NCBI GenBank assembly: GCA_963693315.1
Contig: OY856186.1
Coordinates: 134,174,428-134,238,427, forward strand
Origin: Diogma glabrata
Lineage: Eukaryota > Arthropoda > Insecta > Diptera > Cylindrotomidae
Reading direction: 5' to 3'
Length of the DNA: 64,000 nt
How positions within the stretch are numbered: the first letter of the stretch is position 1; each line of letters starts with the position of its first letter. This document shows positions 48,265 through 60,264 of the stretch, piece after piece. The position numbers were made by a program, and so were the translations under genes. Below the pieces are notes generated by a model. The model was not told the DNA's origin, did not search any database, and saw nothing but the letters and a program-made list of their open reading frames with translations.

Positions 48265-49092
48265 ATGCCTGAATTAAGATCAGTTTCAAAATTAACTAAT
48301 AATAATCAATCACCAAACATAAATACTGATCGATCCAACCAGCCGCAGAATACCAATACAATAAAAGAACTAACTTTATCAGACATTATGGAAGCAATCA
48401 ATGGACTTAGAACAACAATGAACGCTCAACATGAAAGCCTAAATACTATTATAACTTCCATTAGGAAAGATAATAATACCACTAATGATAAGGTTGATAG
48501 CATGGATAAAATATTAAGTTCCGCTACAACAGAGATCATTGCATTAAAAGCAGATATAAATCAATTTAAACAGAGAGAACTTATGAATGATGTTGTTGTT
48601 TATGGTATACCAAAAGAAATAACAACAGCTGAGGATGTTACAAGAAAATTGAACAATCTATACCAATTCGGTCTTGAAAATGTTGTATACTCAAATTTAA
48701 AACAAGGAAAAGGGTATGGCTATACAATAATTCGATTCACATCCGCAACTTCTAAATCAAAATTTATGTCAACAAAAAAAACACTTGGTCCGTTATATAT
48801 GGAAGAATTTCAGTCTCATATTACGCCATCATCTACAAGCAGCTCTGCCAAGAAACAAATTTATATAAATGATCGGCTTACAAAATATAATCTGGAAATA
48901 CTGTCTGCCTTAACAGCTCTAAAAAAACAAAATAAAATCGCAAACTCATGGTACCGTTTTGGAAATATATACGCAAAAACTACAAGTGTTTCTGATCACA
49001 TTTTAATAAAATCGATGCATGACGTCAGACATTTGGATTTCTTTCAACAAAATGATGATGTCACAAAAATTGATGAAAACGAAGAAGAATAA
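48265..49092 (+). CDS. LINE ORF1 protein
   Basis: ATG at 48265 gives 275 residues, an intact frame. The N-terminal 40 residues are Asn/Ser/Thr-rich, followed by a predicted coiled coil (about 40-105, including IRKDNNTTNDKVDSMDKILS). An RRM-like segment begins ELMNDVVVYGIPKEITTAED. The C-terminal domain reads IYINDRLTKYNLEILSALTA and KIANSWYRFGNIYAKTT, resembling the FP-type domain found in many arthropod LINE ORF1 proteins. Expected role: RNA-binding chaperone of the retrotransposition particle. No Cys-His knuckle is seen. Confidence 0.8.
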   Translation: MPELRSVSKLTNNNQSPNINTDRSNQPQNTNTIKELTLSDIMEAINGLRTTMNAQHESLNTIITSIRKDNNTTNDKVDSMDKILSSATTEIIALKADINQFKQRELMNDVVVYGIPKEITTAEDVTRKLNNLYQFGLENVVYSNLKQGKGYGYTIIRFTSATSKSKFMSTKKTLGPLYMEEFQSHITPSSTSSSAKKQIYINDRLTKYNLEILSALTALKKQNKIANSWYRFGNIYAKTTSVSDHILIKSMHDVRHLDFFQQNDDVTKIDENEEE

Positions 49093-49158
49093 TTTAATTT
49101 TTCGTTTTTTGCTTCACCACAAGCAGAAATTAATAAGTTTCTTTGTTTCTATTATCAT

Positions 49159-49610
49159 TATTATTATTACTAGGAGGGCCCGGCGTGCTTCGCTACGCTT
49201 ATAAATAAAGTTTTTGCGTAGACATTTTGTTGACGTAGAAGCAATGATTTCAAAAAGTGGTAATGAGAAATGCTAGCCTATAATTTTTAATTTTTCTTTT
49301 TAAATATATGAATGATAAATAATCAGAACTCAAGCTGATCAGTTCGGATATATGACAAATTAGTGATCAAATAAGTTTTCAAGTAAGCTTATTTGATCTC
49401 TAACTTATTTGATCGCTAATTTTTCATATATCCGAACTGATCAGCTAGAGTTCTGATTATTTATCATTCATATATTTAAAAAGAAAAATTAAAAATTATA
49501 GGCTAGCATTTCTCATTACCACTTTTTGAAATCATTGCTTCTACGTCAACAAAATGTCTACGCAAAAACTTTATTTATAAGCGTAGCGAAGCACGCCGGG
49601 CCCTCCTAGT
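49159..49610. mobile_element. Palindromic MITE in LINE
   Basis: The arms (about 222 bp) are inverse copies, starting ACTAGGAGGGCCCGGCGTGC and meeting at TTTCAAGTAAGCTTATTTGA. They differ by few bases. One arm is shared with 32117-32345. The outer TAGGAGGGC also recurs inverted in AGCCCTCCTA at 49887 and 50227, suggesting the ends belong to a wider family with that terminus. Confidence 0.85.
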
Positions 49611-49612
49611 TT

Positions 49613-49900
49613 CAATTATTCAGTTATTTTTCTTTTTACTTGCAAAAATATACTTAAGTCGGATGAAATTTGTGGCACCTATTCACAAAACATTGACACC
49701 AATACCAAAACTACGTGAAAAAGCCTCAAAAATTCAACCGCGCATAACTCCGATTCAGAGTACACAAAAAATAAAAGCAGAAACAACTTTTTTCCTTTCG
49801 TCAATACCAACAAAATATCAAAATTTCAGATTTTTTAAAAATCAAAAATTTAAAATCAACAAACAAATGTACGTTTTCAAAATAATAGCCCTCCTATAAT
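49613..49900 (+). repeat. Family X arm fragment
   Basis: Carries GTCGGATGAAATTTGTGGCA, CAACCGCGCATAACTCCGAT and CAAAATAATAGCCCTCCTA, the same as the arm of the 24189-27056 element. Confidence 0.75.
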
Positions 49901-50035
49901 AAAAAAACAAAGAAAAATATTACGTCTATCGACCCCTTAATCAATTCATAAACTAAATTCTCTAAACTTCAAAGGAAATGTATAAACTAAGAGAAAATAA
50001 ATATAAAAAAAGAAAAAAAAGTTTTAAGTTTTAAA

Positions 50036-50235
50036 CCATTACCAAAACTACGTGAAAATGCCTCAAAAATTCAACCGCGCATAACGCCGATTGAGAGTAC
50101 ACAAAAAATAAAAGCAGAAACAACTTTTTTCCTTTCGTCAATACCAACAAAATATCAAAATTTCAGATTTTTTAAAAATCAAAAATTTAAAAATCAACAA
50201 AAAAATGTACGTTTTCAAAATAATAGCCCTCCTAT
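50036..50235 (+). repeat. Family X arm fragment, second copy
   Basis: Begins within ACCAAAACTACGTGAAAATG and ends with AATAATAGCCCTCCTATAAT, like 49613-49900 minus its first part. The shared flank TATAATAA.AAAAC suggests local duplication. Confidence 0.7.
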
Positions 50236-50765
50236 AATAAGAAAACAAAAATATTACGCAAATATCTTTAATCAATAAACAAAATAATCGAAATAATATC
50301 GAAAACCGTCCTTATTCAAAGACAAAAGACGACTGAAATGAAAGAAAATAAATTTTTAAGTTTCGTTTTTGTTGTTCGTTGTTCGTTATTCGATAGCTAA
50401 TATATAAAAAAGAAAATATAAAAAAAGAAAATATAAAAAAATAAAATAAATTTTTAATTTCGTTTTTGCATGTATGTAAACTTATAATGCATATGTATAG
50501 AAAAAGTTTTCCGTATATAATAACTTTTTTATTTATGATCCGATTTGTTTGAATCCGGATCCGACTGTTACACTAATATCAGTTAGCTGTGAAAATTTCA
50601 AATGAATCCATCTGCGAATAAAAAAGCCTAATGCTCCACAAAGTTTTAATCTAGCGTATTAATATATAGGAGGATTTTTATAGCTATTTATTTATTTTTT
50701 TCATTTATTTAAAATTTATTTTCTTTTTTCTTAGGTTACTGAATTTATAAAATAACTCTTGAAAC
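50236..50765. other. ORF1-ORF2 spacer, AT-rich
   Basis: No coding sequence. Contains three copies of AAAAAAGAAAATATAAAAA-like sequence at 50405-50450. Confidence 0.45.
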
Positions 50766-51731
50766 ATGGACGGTTTTGAGGATGACAATCAGCATTTTTT
50801 GAGTTTGGCAGATTTTAGAAAATTTCACACAACAATAAAAAGTAATTCAATAACAATTCTTTATATAAATATTAACCGGATTCACAATAAATTAAATGAC
50901 ATAGAAGACCTTTTATATCAAGTAATTAAGGTAAATGTTGATGTTATTGTACTTGTCGAAACTTTTTTGTACTTAAGTGAAACCAAATATTACAATATTG
51001 AACCATATTCAGCATTTCATGTTACAAGGGAAGATAGGGGAGGGGGTGGAATAACTATATTTGCAAAAAAACAGTATAAATTTAATTTGGTAATTAGTGA
51101 ATCCCATTTGGAGATAGATTGCATTGCAATTAAGTCTGAAAGCGCTAAATTTAATATATGTGCTGTATATAAACCACCACATGTCAGTGAATTAGAATTT
51201 AACAACTATTTCAATGAAAAAATGGACATGTTAAAAAAGTTTATTATAGTTGGAGATATGATTTTAAATCTTCTTAGAAATAATCATTCTCAAATTTTAA
51301 ATTATAGAAATAACATAACACAAAATAATTTCAAAATCGTAAATAAAATTCACTCTGATTTTTATACGAGACGTGCTAATACAATTGATACCATTTTGGA
51401 TCATATTGTGTCCCCTTTATGTTTAAACAAAAAATTCGCTATATTATACAGCGACACCGATTTAAGTGACCATAAATATTTATTGATTTCTTGTACCCAT
51501 AACAATATACTCCCCAAGGTTCCAATAGTCTTCTCCAAGATCGACAGAAATGCAATAAACAGGTTTATTGAAAATATAAATTTTGACATTACGTCTTTCG
51601 AAAGCTTTTATAAACAATTAGTTCAAGAAATAACAAAAAATGAAAAACTTATTACAAAAGGACCTGAAAACAATTTTAAAAGGCCCTGGTTTACACAAAA
51701 TTTGAAAGAAATGATAAAAAAACAAAAATAA
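50766..51731 (+). pseudogene. LINE ORF2, APE-type endonuclease part
   Basis: ATG 50766 starts 321 residues. TILYININRIHNKLNDIEDL is the first endonuclease block, VDVIVLVETFLY holds the catalytic Glu, and REDRGGGGITIFAKK is the Gly-rich block. IIVGDMILNLL sits where GDFN is expected and lacks the Asn-containing core. ANTIDTILDHIV and DLSDHKYLLIS hold the final SDH block with catalytic Asp-His. The frame ends at TAA 51729-51731 after IKKQK and resumes in a different frame (from about 51733), so one frameshift separates endonuclease from RT. By family knowledge the enzyme nicks target DNA for priming; this copy is probably inactive. Confidence 0.85.
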
Positions 51732-51732
51732 G

Positions 51733-52540
51733 CTATACAAACAAATGAAGAAATATCCGCTAAATAACAACTTCAAGTTAAAATTTACTAATCTCAAAAA
51801 TGAAATAAATTTAGGAATAATAAATCAGAAAACCTTATATTATACACAAAAATTTCATGAATATTTACTTAACCCAAAAAAATTCTGGGGTTTAATATAC
51901 GAGATTTTAACTAATAATTCCCAAAAAGCACCTTCAGAAGAAATATTTCTTAAAGTTGGAGATAGTTTAATAAAAGATCAACATATTGTTGCAAATGAGT
52001 TAAACGATTTTTTTACGGAAGTCGGTAGTGAAATTGAAGCATCATTAAATATCACATCAGTAAATAGTTCAGACCAGGATTTTGAAGATTATGATTGTGA
52101 TAATAATCTCAATGACCAGATCTCTCAGTTAGACACCTTTTCTCCAACCACTGAAGAAGAAGTTCATAACCTAATAACAAAATTAGATTCAAATTGTGCT
52201 AAAGGGTTTGATAAAGTTTCCACAGACATGCTAAAACAGAATGTTAATAAAATTGCAGGTCCCTTAAGTAAAGCCATCAATAAATCCTTCTCAACAAAAT
52301 TATTCCCAGATGAACTAAAAATAGCTAGAATTACACCATTGTATAAATCTGGAGGTAAAAATGATAAAAATAATTTTCGACCAGTTTCCGTTTTACCTTC
52401 CTTATCAAAACCATACGAACGTGTAATTTTATCGCGTCTCTTAAATCATTTCAAAATTAATAAAATAATCCACAAAAATCAATTTGGATTTTCGCATAAC
52501 AGCAGCACACTGTCTGCTACGCTGAACCTAATTGAAAAAT
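51733..52540 (+). pseudogene. LINE ORF2, RT N-terminal part
   Basis: Continues ORF2 in the shifted frame: FWGLIYEILTNNSQKAP, LDSNCAKGFDKVSTDML (RT motif 0/1), IARITPLYKSGGKNDKNNFR, PVSVLPSLSKPYERVI and HKNQFGFSHNSSTLSATLNL (motif 2), ending at IEK where family A repeat sequence begins. The residues after IEK are repeat, not RT. Confidence 0.85.
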
Positions 52541-54287
52541 ATGGAGGGGCTGAAATCTCAAGCTCTGAGATATCAAGACTTCGGTCTGGGTTAAGGATTT
52601 TGATATAGTTTTCGACAACAAAACTTTTATGAGGACATGGTTTTTAGTTTTGGGCAGCGATGAATATCAAACATTACTCTTTGTTAAAGTACAAGTATTC
52701 AGAGATAGACACTGTTTAAAAATTTATTACAAAACTAACACGAAACATCAATACGTTGCCGGATAGTTGTAATCAAAATTCCAAAAATATTGTTAAATTA
52801 AATAAAATCAAACTTTTTCAAAATTCCAAAAATATTCTAAAAATTAGAATGAAATCAAATATTTAAACTTTTTCTAAATTCTGATGATATGCCAAAAATT
52901 CTTAAAAATTCGAACTTTTCCAAAATTCTAAAAATATTGCAAAAATTATTACAAAATCAAAAATTAAAACTTTTTTCAAAATTCCAAAAATTATAATAAT
53001 ATCAAAAATTAAAAATTTTTCAAAATTCTAAAAATATTTCAAAAATTCTTACAAAATCAAAAATTAAAACTTTTGCCGAAATTCTAAAAATATTGCAAAA
53101 ATTATTACAAAATCAAAAATACAAACTTTTTCAAAATTCCAAAAATATTTCAAAAACTACAACAAATTCAAAAATTTCCATGTCCAATTTCATTTTAAAT
53201 TACATTTACGTCATAAAAACAGCTACATTTTTTTTCCCAAAATATTGGCTAAAAAATTAAATGAAATCATTTTTTGACACACTTGACATTATTTTTTGAC
53301 AAACTTATAATGCCATAATTCTCTATAATAATAATAAAATATCATGTCATACGAACTATTAATTTTATTTTTTTCTAAAAAAATTGGGTAAAAAATAAAT
53401 GAAAACCTTTCTTTTGACACACTTGACAACATTTTTTGACAAACTTATAATGCCATAATTCTCAATAATAATAATAAAATTTCATTTCAAACAAACAATT
53501 TATTTTTTTTCCAAAAAATTGGGTAAAAAACTAAATAAAAATCTTTTGACACACTTGACAACATTTTGTTGACAAACTTATAAAGCCATAATTCTCAATA
53601 ATAATAATAAAATTTCATTTTAAACAAACAATTTTATTTCCAAAAAATTGGGAAAAAAAAATAAAAATCTTTCTTTTGACACACTTGACAACACTTTTTT
53701 GACAAACTTATAATGCCATAATTCTCAATAATAATAATAAAACTTCATTTCAAACAAACAATTAATTTTATATTTTTTTTCCAAAAAATTAAGTAAAAAA
53801 ATAAATAAAAATCTTTCTTTTGACACACTTGACAACTTTTTTTTGACAAACTTATAATGCAATAATCTAGTTTTTGATCTCACATACCAATCCCGACCAT
53901 CAAGATTTCTCCAAATTCAATGTTCCTACTCGTAATCACTTAAAATGAACGTTTTTTAAGCCAAAAATATGCAAATTTCCTTGTTTTGACACACATAATG
54001 ATTTTTTTGACACACTTCCGGTAGAGTTATCGAACACAGCGTCCTTTCGGACCTGTCCCTTGAGTATACCTATTTTTAGAAAAAAAAATTTTTGAAATCC
54101 ATCCAGTGGTTTTCCCTGCAGCGTAGGTAATGACGGCCGGCCGGCCGACAGACAGACATACATTTTTTTTTTTTTTGCTTTTTTAGAATCAGGAGGTCCT
54201 AAAACGTCGAGAAATGTCAAAAAAAGTGGGGGTAAGAATTTCACTTTGAGCTCATGAATGTAATACTTAGGTCTTTCAGACCGAAGT
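52541..54287 (-). mobile_element. HINE-like family A, copy 3, inside LINE RT
   Basis: Full-length reversed copy. Its 3' end (GGAGGGGCTGAAATCTCAAG, hairpin, ACTTCGGTCTG) is at 52541 and its 5' end (CAGACCGAAGT) at 54281-54287. It contains the 60-70 bp array (52780-53160) and five repeats of about 105 bp with CTTATAATGCCATAATTCTC (53270-53860). Adenines flank both sides (GAAAAA before, AAAA after), and removing the repeat with three A restores the RT frame. Confidence 0.8.
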
Positions 54288-55433
54288 AAAATTTATAATA
54301 ATCTAGAAATGAGGAAAAGAACCGGATGCATATATTTAGATTTAAAGAAAGCTTTTGATTGCGTGAATTTTAAAATATTGTTAACCAAACTTAAAAGGTA
54401 TGGGGTTTCTGGAGATGCTTTGAAATTATTAAACAGCTATTTAACAAATAGGAAACAATACGTACAAATAAAAGGAATCAAATCAAATTTCAGAAAAATT
54501 AAATCAGGAATACCACAAGGATCCATTCTTGACCCCTTGTTGTTTATAACATATGTAAACGATATTTTTGACTTACCCTTAAAAGGAATATTGCAGCTAT
54601 TTGCAGACGACGCGGTTTTGATCTACGGAGAAAACGATATAGATACACTTAAATCTAACATGGAGCACGATTTACTTATATTAAATACATGGTTAAAAGC
54701 TAATAAATTAAAATTAAACATTAAAAAAACGAATTACATGATATTTCAAACAAATAACAATCCAGTTTTTAATGAAATAGAAATAAACGGAGATATCATT
54801 AAAAAAACTGAAGAAGCCATGTATTTGGGATTAAAAATTGATTCTCGTCTCAAATGGCCTAATCATCTAGATAAAATAAAATCTAAAGTATCTCCTCTTA
54901 TTGGTGTTCTGCGAAGGGTGGGTCGATACATAAATCCAGATATCAAAATTAAAATATATAATTCTCATATACTGTCTCACTTTTTGTATTTAATACCAAT
55001 ATGGGGTGCGGCATGTCAAACAAGAATTGATGAATTACAAATAATGCAAAATAAATCATTAAAAGCTCTGTATTCATTGCCTAAACGGTACTCCACCAAA
55101 TTGCTGTATAATAATAAACTTCTACCCATCCAAAAGTTAGTACCTTATGAGTTTCTTCTAACAATTTATAAAATAGAAAACGATATGCTAATATGTAACA
55201 CTATTAACTCTCGAAATATAGAAATTACTGGAAGAAATACAAGAAACGCATTTAAATATAGATTACCTAAGTACACACTTCAAACATCTAGAAATAGTGT
55301 TTTATATACTGGTTTTAACCTTTATAATAACATCCAGCAGAATTGGAAAAATTTAAGCTTAAGCGGGTTTAAAAATGAAATTAAAGAACATTTATATAAA
55401 GAATTTGTAAGAGAATACGATGCAAAACATTAA
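54288..55433 (+). pseudogene. LINE ORF2, RT catalytic core and C-terminus
   Basis: Continues the RT after the family A insertion: IYNNLEMRKRTGCIYLDLKK, AFDCVNFKILL (motif A), SGIPQGSILDPLLFITYVND (motif B) and LQLFADDAVLIY (motif C). Thumb and C-terminal region follow, to TAA at 55431-55433. This part has no internal stop. No RNase H domain follows. A 3' UTR of about 300 bp leads to the poly-A. Confidence 0.88.
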
Positions 55434-55740
55434 AATACATATAAAACCTCCAAATTTTTAATTTTAATCTTAATTTATTTTAATTTATATTTTTTCTTGT
55501 TATATGCAGAAGGTGAAAATTTGTTTGTATTGTCATCGTCATCACAATCCTAGTTTATAGTTATTAGTTATACTTGAATTAAATTTTTCTAGTTAATAGA
55601 ATAAAAGAATTTGTTTCTATATTTTTACTTTAATTAGTTAATTTAAGTAAATATTATTAAATAATTGCCATGTTGTACAAATAGCTATAAAAGAACTGTA
55701 TATTTTCCGTATTATAAATTCTGAATTTTTGGAAAATAAA

Positions 55741-55741
55741 A

Positions 55742-55770
<29 letters not shown>
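55741..55770 (+). other. LINE poly-A tail
   Basis: A-run of about 29 preceded by AATAAAATAAAA, marking the 3' end of the LINE that starts before 48265. The target-site duplication cannot be checked because the 5' end is in the gap. Confidence 0.85.
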
Positions 55771-55775
<5 letters not shown>

Positions 55776-57704
55776 TGATTTAGAATAATAAATAAATTTA
55801 TTGCATCAAAGCAATATAAGGTAAAATTTTACGTGCCTACCGCCTGGTAACAGTTAATATAAAATACCAAATAATTTTTTAATAAAGAACAATCTCACCA
55901 ATTATATAAGTGTACGCTTCCGTTCTTCACCACTTTTATTTTCATAAACACTAACACACACTTATTTTGCTATTTTCGATTTTTTTTTTCTTTTAAAATT
56001 TAGAAGACAACCTTCTTCGTCTGACTCCGGTTGATGGATGACATGCCAAATATATTATTTGCTTTCCGGTGCTCGCTTGCATACGCCAAGCATATTTTGC
56101 TTATCGTTGCATTTCATTATTAAAGAAATAAAGATACCTTGTACTTTTCTTTAATAATGAAATATAGTGAGATCATAAAGACTCACTACACAATGAGAGA
56201 AAAAACAAGGTTCGAACATTGTAGTTGAAGAAATTTAGTGAGTTACAATGACGCTGCAATGAGATTGTTGTACAGTTGCAATGACAGGAGAAGAAAACGG
56301 ATCGAGCACTATTATTTTAGATAGACAATTAGTTATTATTATTAGTTATTTTATTATTTTATTTATCTGTCTTGAAGCTGTATGTTCGCCATATTTTTCT
56401 TTGTTCTATGTAATTCCGACACCATGCTGTTTTATTTAAGAAAATTCTAATATAATTTTCTATAGTTTTATTTATTTCCTATAGCAATTTGTTATGTAGC
56501 CTGGGATGTGATAACGTAGAGCAGTAAAGTTTCCGATTTATATAAGGTCTGTTTTCTCATAACTCACAATTTTGCTTGCCATACGTGGTTCATAGTGGTT
56601 TCTCATCCATCCACAATCCATAGTCATATTTTCATATAGTTTCCGTTACATAAATTTGTTATTAGCATAAAACAATTAACAATAATATTTCCTTTACAAT
56701 CCCCTATTATTGGTTCACACTGCGTTTTCACCAGCGTTATTTCACCGTACTACCAAAGTTCGAATTCTCCGGACCTTAACTGTAGTTGCTCTAAAATGTT
56801 TTCAAGCCTCAAACAGCTGTGCATATTTGTCCAATCGTCTCAATAGCTAAAAATTATCATCCTGCAATCAGTTTTGGTAATTGTCTTCGAAACGTATTAT
56901 ATTTCTTATATGGTTATTTTTATCAATTTATCTTTCCGTTGTAGATCTAAATTTTGCTGTAATACTGTTGTAAGTTGTTATTTCATAATACATAAACATC
57001 ATAAAATCGATTAAACTTACGTTTGATCCATTCTAATACATTGATATTTCTCCCCAATGCGTTGGAAATACCTTAGTTCGTGAAATCATCTTACCATTTT
57101 ATGTATTACAAAATACCAATCAGTGTTCTTTTTTCTTACGGAAAATGTACTAACATTATTTCCCCTACTACGAAACTGATAGCAATATTTTCGATATTAA
57201 ATTAATATAAAAGCCATGACTATACAATCTTCCAGTCTCTTGTGCAGCATATTATTCTCTCATGAATGTCGAAATTGTTGGAAAATTTTGCATTCATGCT
57301 TTTTTCCTTAAAATTAAGTGTTTTAACTGTTTAACTGTTAAAATTAAGTTAATTTAAGTAGTAAAATTTTAATTAGTTTAAATTTAATAGTTCAATTAGT
57401 GCAAATTATTTTTAAATGTCTCGTCCCGTTAGTGAAATTTAAAAAAATATATATGTTTTGTGTTGTGCAAAAAAATCAAACAAAAGAAAATACAAAAAAA
57501 TCTATATATGTTTGTGTCTTGTAACAAACAACAAAAAATCATTAAAAACAAATTATATGTTTGTGATGTGTTTTTTATACACCCAAACTCTCTTAGTCGA
57601 TTGCATTTTTGATTTGTTTGTTTGACGCTCGCTGTCTAATTTAATACGTTTACTTGTAATATTTGTGTGGTATGTTAAATTTTCTTTGTTTTGTTATTAG
57701 TACG
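55771..57704. other. Intergenic, no gene
   Basis: AT-rich, with one hairpin (56111-56163, listed separately). Degenerate AAAAAATC/TATATGTTTGTG repeats lie at 57440-57570. No recognisable element ends. Confidence 0.45.
56111..56163. repeat. 18-bp-arm hairpin
   Basis: Arms ATTTCATTATTAAAGAAA and its exact complement around a 17-nt loop. No flanking element was identified. Confidence 0.85.
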
Positions 57705-57788
57705 AGATCCGGCTGCAGGATTAGTGCGCTCATCGATTTTTTGCTAAAACCAAATTTTTATGTATATTTATAATTAGGAGAATATATA

Positions 57789-59011
57789 TCTACCAGGTTG
57801 CCTATCAAAATTTGGCCGCCAGTATTTTTAATTAAATTATTTTTAATTGATTTTTGGGAAAAAATTTCGTTCACCTGTTTTTTAAATAAAATGTCGTCTA
57901 CATCACGGCAAATTATATAACGATTCTAAAAAGTCACGGTTGCCGTTGCGCACCTGGCCGCACCTCTTCGCAGCCAGGCGTAAACAGGTATGATTTCGAT
58001 ACGTTCATAACGTACATTGATTAATTCTATATCAAATTAAAGCTAATTTTTTTCTATTTATTATCATATATGGTTGCCTAATTAAATCCGGCCGCAAATA
58101 AGGGGGGGGGGGGGTGCAAGGTCGCAGAAGCGAGTCAAAAAAAAATCAAATCAAGTTACTTCTAAAAACTCAAAGGGGTTACCAAGGTATTTTTTTAAAT
58201 TTTAATATTTTAGTGTGTGATAAAATATAAATAAATAATAAATAAAAATAAGAAAAAAAATAAAAAAAAAAAAATTAAATAAAAACCAAAGGGAGTGACC
58301 AAGGTAAAATTGAAAGTTTGATCCTTTATAACTTTTGACCCCCTCATTTCTGTAAATTTTTTTTTCATAATTAGAATGCAGAGGACCTTATCTTTCTATT
58401 TATCTGAAAAAAAACGCAAATTTATTTGGGGGGATAAACTAGGATTCTACCATTTTTTGTTGTAATTTTTAAATTTGTCATTTTGAAAAGGAAGACAATT
58501 TTTTTGGAGTATTTATTAAGTCGTCTCTATTACTCCCCGGTGGTTGAGAACACTAACATTCGACACATGCGCAATGGTTTAAGAGCGTCGCACAGCTGGC
58601 AATCGCTATCCTCGTCTAACAAATGATGTTACGCGCTAGCTCTCTTTCACTCTACCTTAAATATTTATCATCTTTAACAGCCAGCAACCCTTATTTGCGG
58701 CCGGATTTAATTAGGCAACCATATATGATAATAAATAGAAAAAAATTAGCTTTAATTTGAAATAGAATTAATCAATGTACGTTATGAACGTATAAATGTA
58801 TCGAAATCATACCTGTTTACACCTGGCTGCGAAGAGGTGCGGCCAGGTGCGTAACGGCAACCGTGAATTTTTAGAATCTTTATATCAATTGCCGTGATGT
58901 AGACGATATTTTATTTAAAAAACAAGTGAACGAAATTTTTTCCCAAAAATCAATTAAAATAAATTTAATTAAAAATACTGGCGGCCAAATTTTGATAGGC
59001 AACCTGGTAGA
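57789..59011. mobile_element. Foldback element with about 315-bp arms
   Basis: The left arm 57789-58103 (CTACCAGGTTGCCTATCAAA, TTGGCCGCCA) is the inverse of about 58690-59010. The centre (58104-58690) has a G14 run and repeats of CAAAGGG(G/A)GT(T/G)ACCAAGGTA (58163, 58289). Non-coding. Confidence 0.85.
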
Positions 59012-59383
59012 TACAGTCAGCGTCAAAAAAAAGTGTACAACAAATAGTTCAACATTTACGGACTAATATATCTTAAAAGAAGAATGGAAAAATAAAATAC
59101 ATTTCATTTTTAAAAAGTGTATTAAGTATTAGTTTATTTTAACAAAAACAAAAATTCAATTATTTGTTGTTATCCTTGTAATTTTAAAAAAATTGCAAAA
59201 TGCTATGATTTTACGCGTCAAAAAAAATGTACACTCTCACATTGTTTGATTGTTTTTTGTTATAACGGGATTTCCGATTTTTTCAACTAATTTTATTTTG
59301 TTTTGTTGCATTGTCGATACCTTCGTGTCAAAGATCCGTGCAGTTATTATTATCCCAATAATAATAATTTAATATTATTCAAC

Positions 59384-59857
59384 ATGGCCAAACAAACTAC
59401 AATAGAAACACGTAATTTAGTGGTCAAATTAGCATCTCAAGGCAAATCTCTGAGGGAAATTGCTAGTATTATCGACAGAAGTCATAATATTGTGAAAAAA
59501 ATACTATTCAAATTCAAACATTTGAGAAGTGTAGAAGATCTTCCCCGTTCTGGCAGGCCGCCAATTTTGTCAGTTGTGGACAAAAGAGCGATAGCGCGAA
59601 GGGTTAAGGCTAATCCCTCTGAAAGTACAGTCAGAATAGCTGAGAAACTTACAGAAACATTAGGAGCAGGAATAAGTGCCCGTACCGTTTGCCGTGCTCT
59701 GCATGAAAATGGGTTACATGGTAGAACTCCGAGAAAAAAATCAGTTAATTCTAAGAAGAACCGAAAAAAGCGTCTCGAATATGCAAAAAAACATATTTTT
59801 ATTTTACAAAATGTCTATTTTACACTACATTACATAGTAATGTCTGCAAATATATGA
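59384..59857 (+). CDS. Truncated Tc1 transposase (DNA-binding part), left arm
   Basis: ATG 59384 gives 157 residues beginning MAKQTTIETRNLVVKLASQG. The first helix-turn-helix is KSLREIASIIDRSHNIVKKI. A GRPP hook (LPRSGRPPILSVVDKR) links to the second helix-turn-helix (PSESTVRIAEKLTETLGAGI, SARTVCRALHENGLHGRTPR). The Lys-rich KKNRKKRLEYAKKH follows, after which the DDE catalytic domain should start but is absent. The last residues come from the spacer. The protein could bind Tc1 ends but not cut; whether it is expressed is unknown. Confidence 0.8.
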   Translation: MAKQTTIETRNLVVKLASQGKSLREIASIIDRSHNIVKKILFKFKHLRSVEDLPRSGRPPILSVVDKRAIARRVKANPSESTVRIAEKLTETLGAGISARTVCRALHENGLHGRTPRKKSVNSKKNRKKRLEYAKKHIFILQNVYFTLHYIVMSANI

Positions 59858-60264
59858 TTTTTTGCATATCCGAGACGCTTTTTTCGGTTCTTCTTAGAAT
59901 TAACTGATTTTTTTCTCGGAGTTCTACCATGTAACCCATTTTCATGCAGAGCACGGCAAACGGTACTGGCACTTATTCCTGCTCCTAATGTTTCTGTGAG
60001 TTTCTCAGCTATTCTGACTGCACTTTCAGAGGGATTAGCCCTAGCCCTTCGCGCTATCGCTCTTTTGTCCACAACTGACAAAATTGGCGGCCTGCCAGAG
60101 AGGGGAAGATCTTCTACACTTCTCAAATGTTTGAATTCGAATAGTATTTTTTTCACAATATTATGCCTTCTGTCGATAATACTAGCAATTTCCCTCCGAG
60201 ATTTACCTTGAGATGCTAATTTTACCACTAAATTACGTGTTTCTATTGTAGTTTGTTTGGCCAT
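59830..60264 (-). CDS. Truncated Tc1 transposase (DNA-binding part), right arm
   Basis: The mirror of the left-arm gene: ATG 60264, 144 residues. It differs at some positions (KSRREIASIIDRRHNIVKKI, LPLSGRPPIL, RARANPSESAVRIAEK). The paired-type bipartite helix-turn-helix and GRPP hook are kept and the catalytic domain is missing. Its 3' end overlaps the spacer and the other gene's end by 28 bases, so the two frames converge. Confidence 0.8.
   Translation of the reverse strand: MAKQTTIETRNLVVKLASQGKSRREIASIIDRRHNIVKKILFEFKHLRSVEDLPLSGRPPILSVVDKRAIARRARANPSESAVRIAEKLTETLGAGISASTVCRALHENGLHGRTPRKKSVNSKKNRKKRLGYAKNHIFADITM

Larger units (their letters stand above)
48212..55770 (+). mobile_element. 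LINE, nearly complete, with nested insertions
   Basis: Order: ORF1 (48265-49092), interruptions by a palindromic MITE (49159-49610) and family X fragments (49613-49900, 50036-50235), ORF2 endonuclease (50766-51731), RT first part (to 52540), family A insertion (52541-54287), RT remainder (54288-55433), 3' UTR and poly-A at about 55741-55770. The absence of RNase H and the ORF1 type fit a CR1/Jockey-like lineage. The 5' end falls in the gap. Confidence 0.85.
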
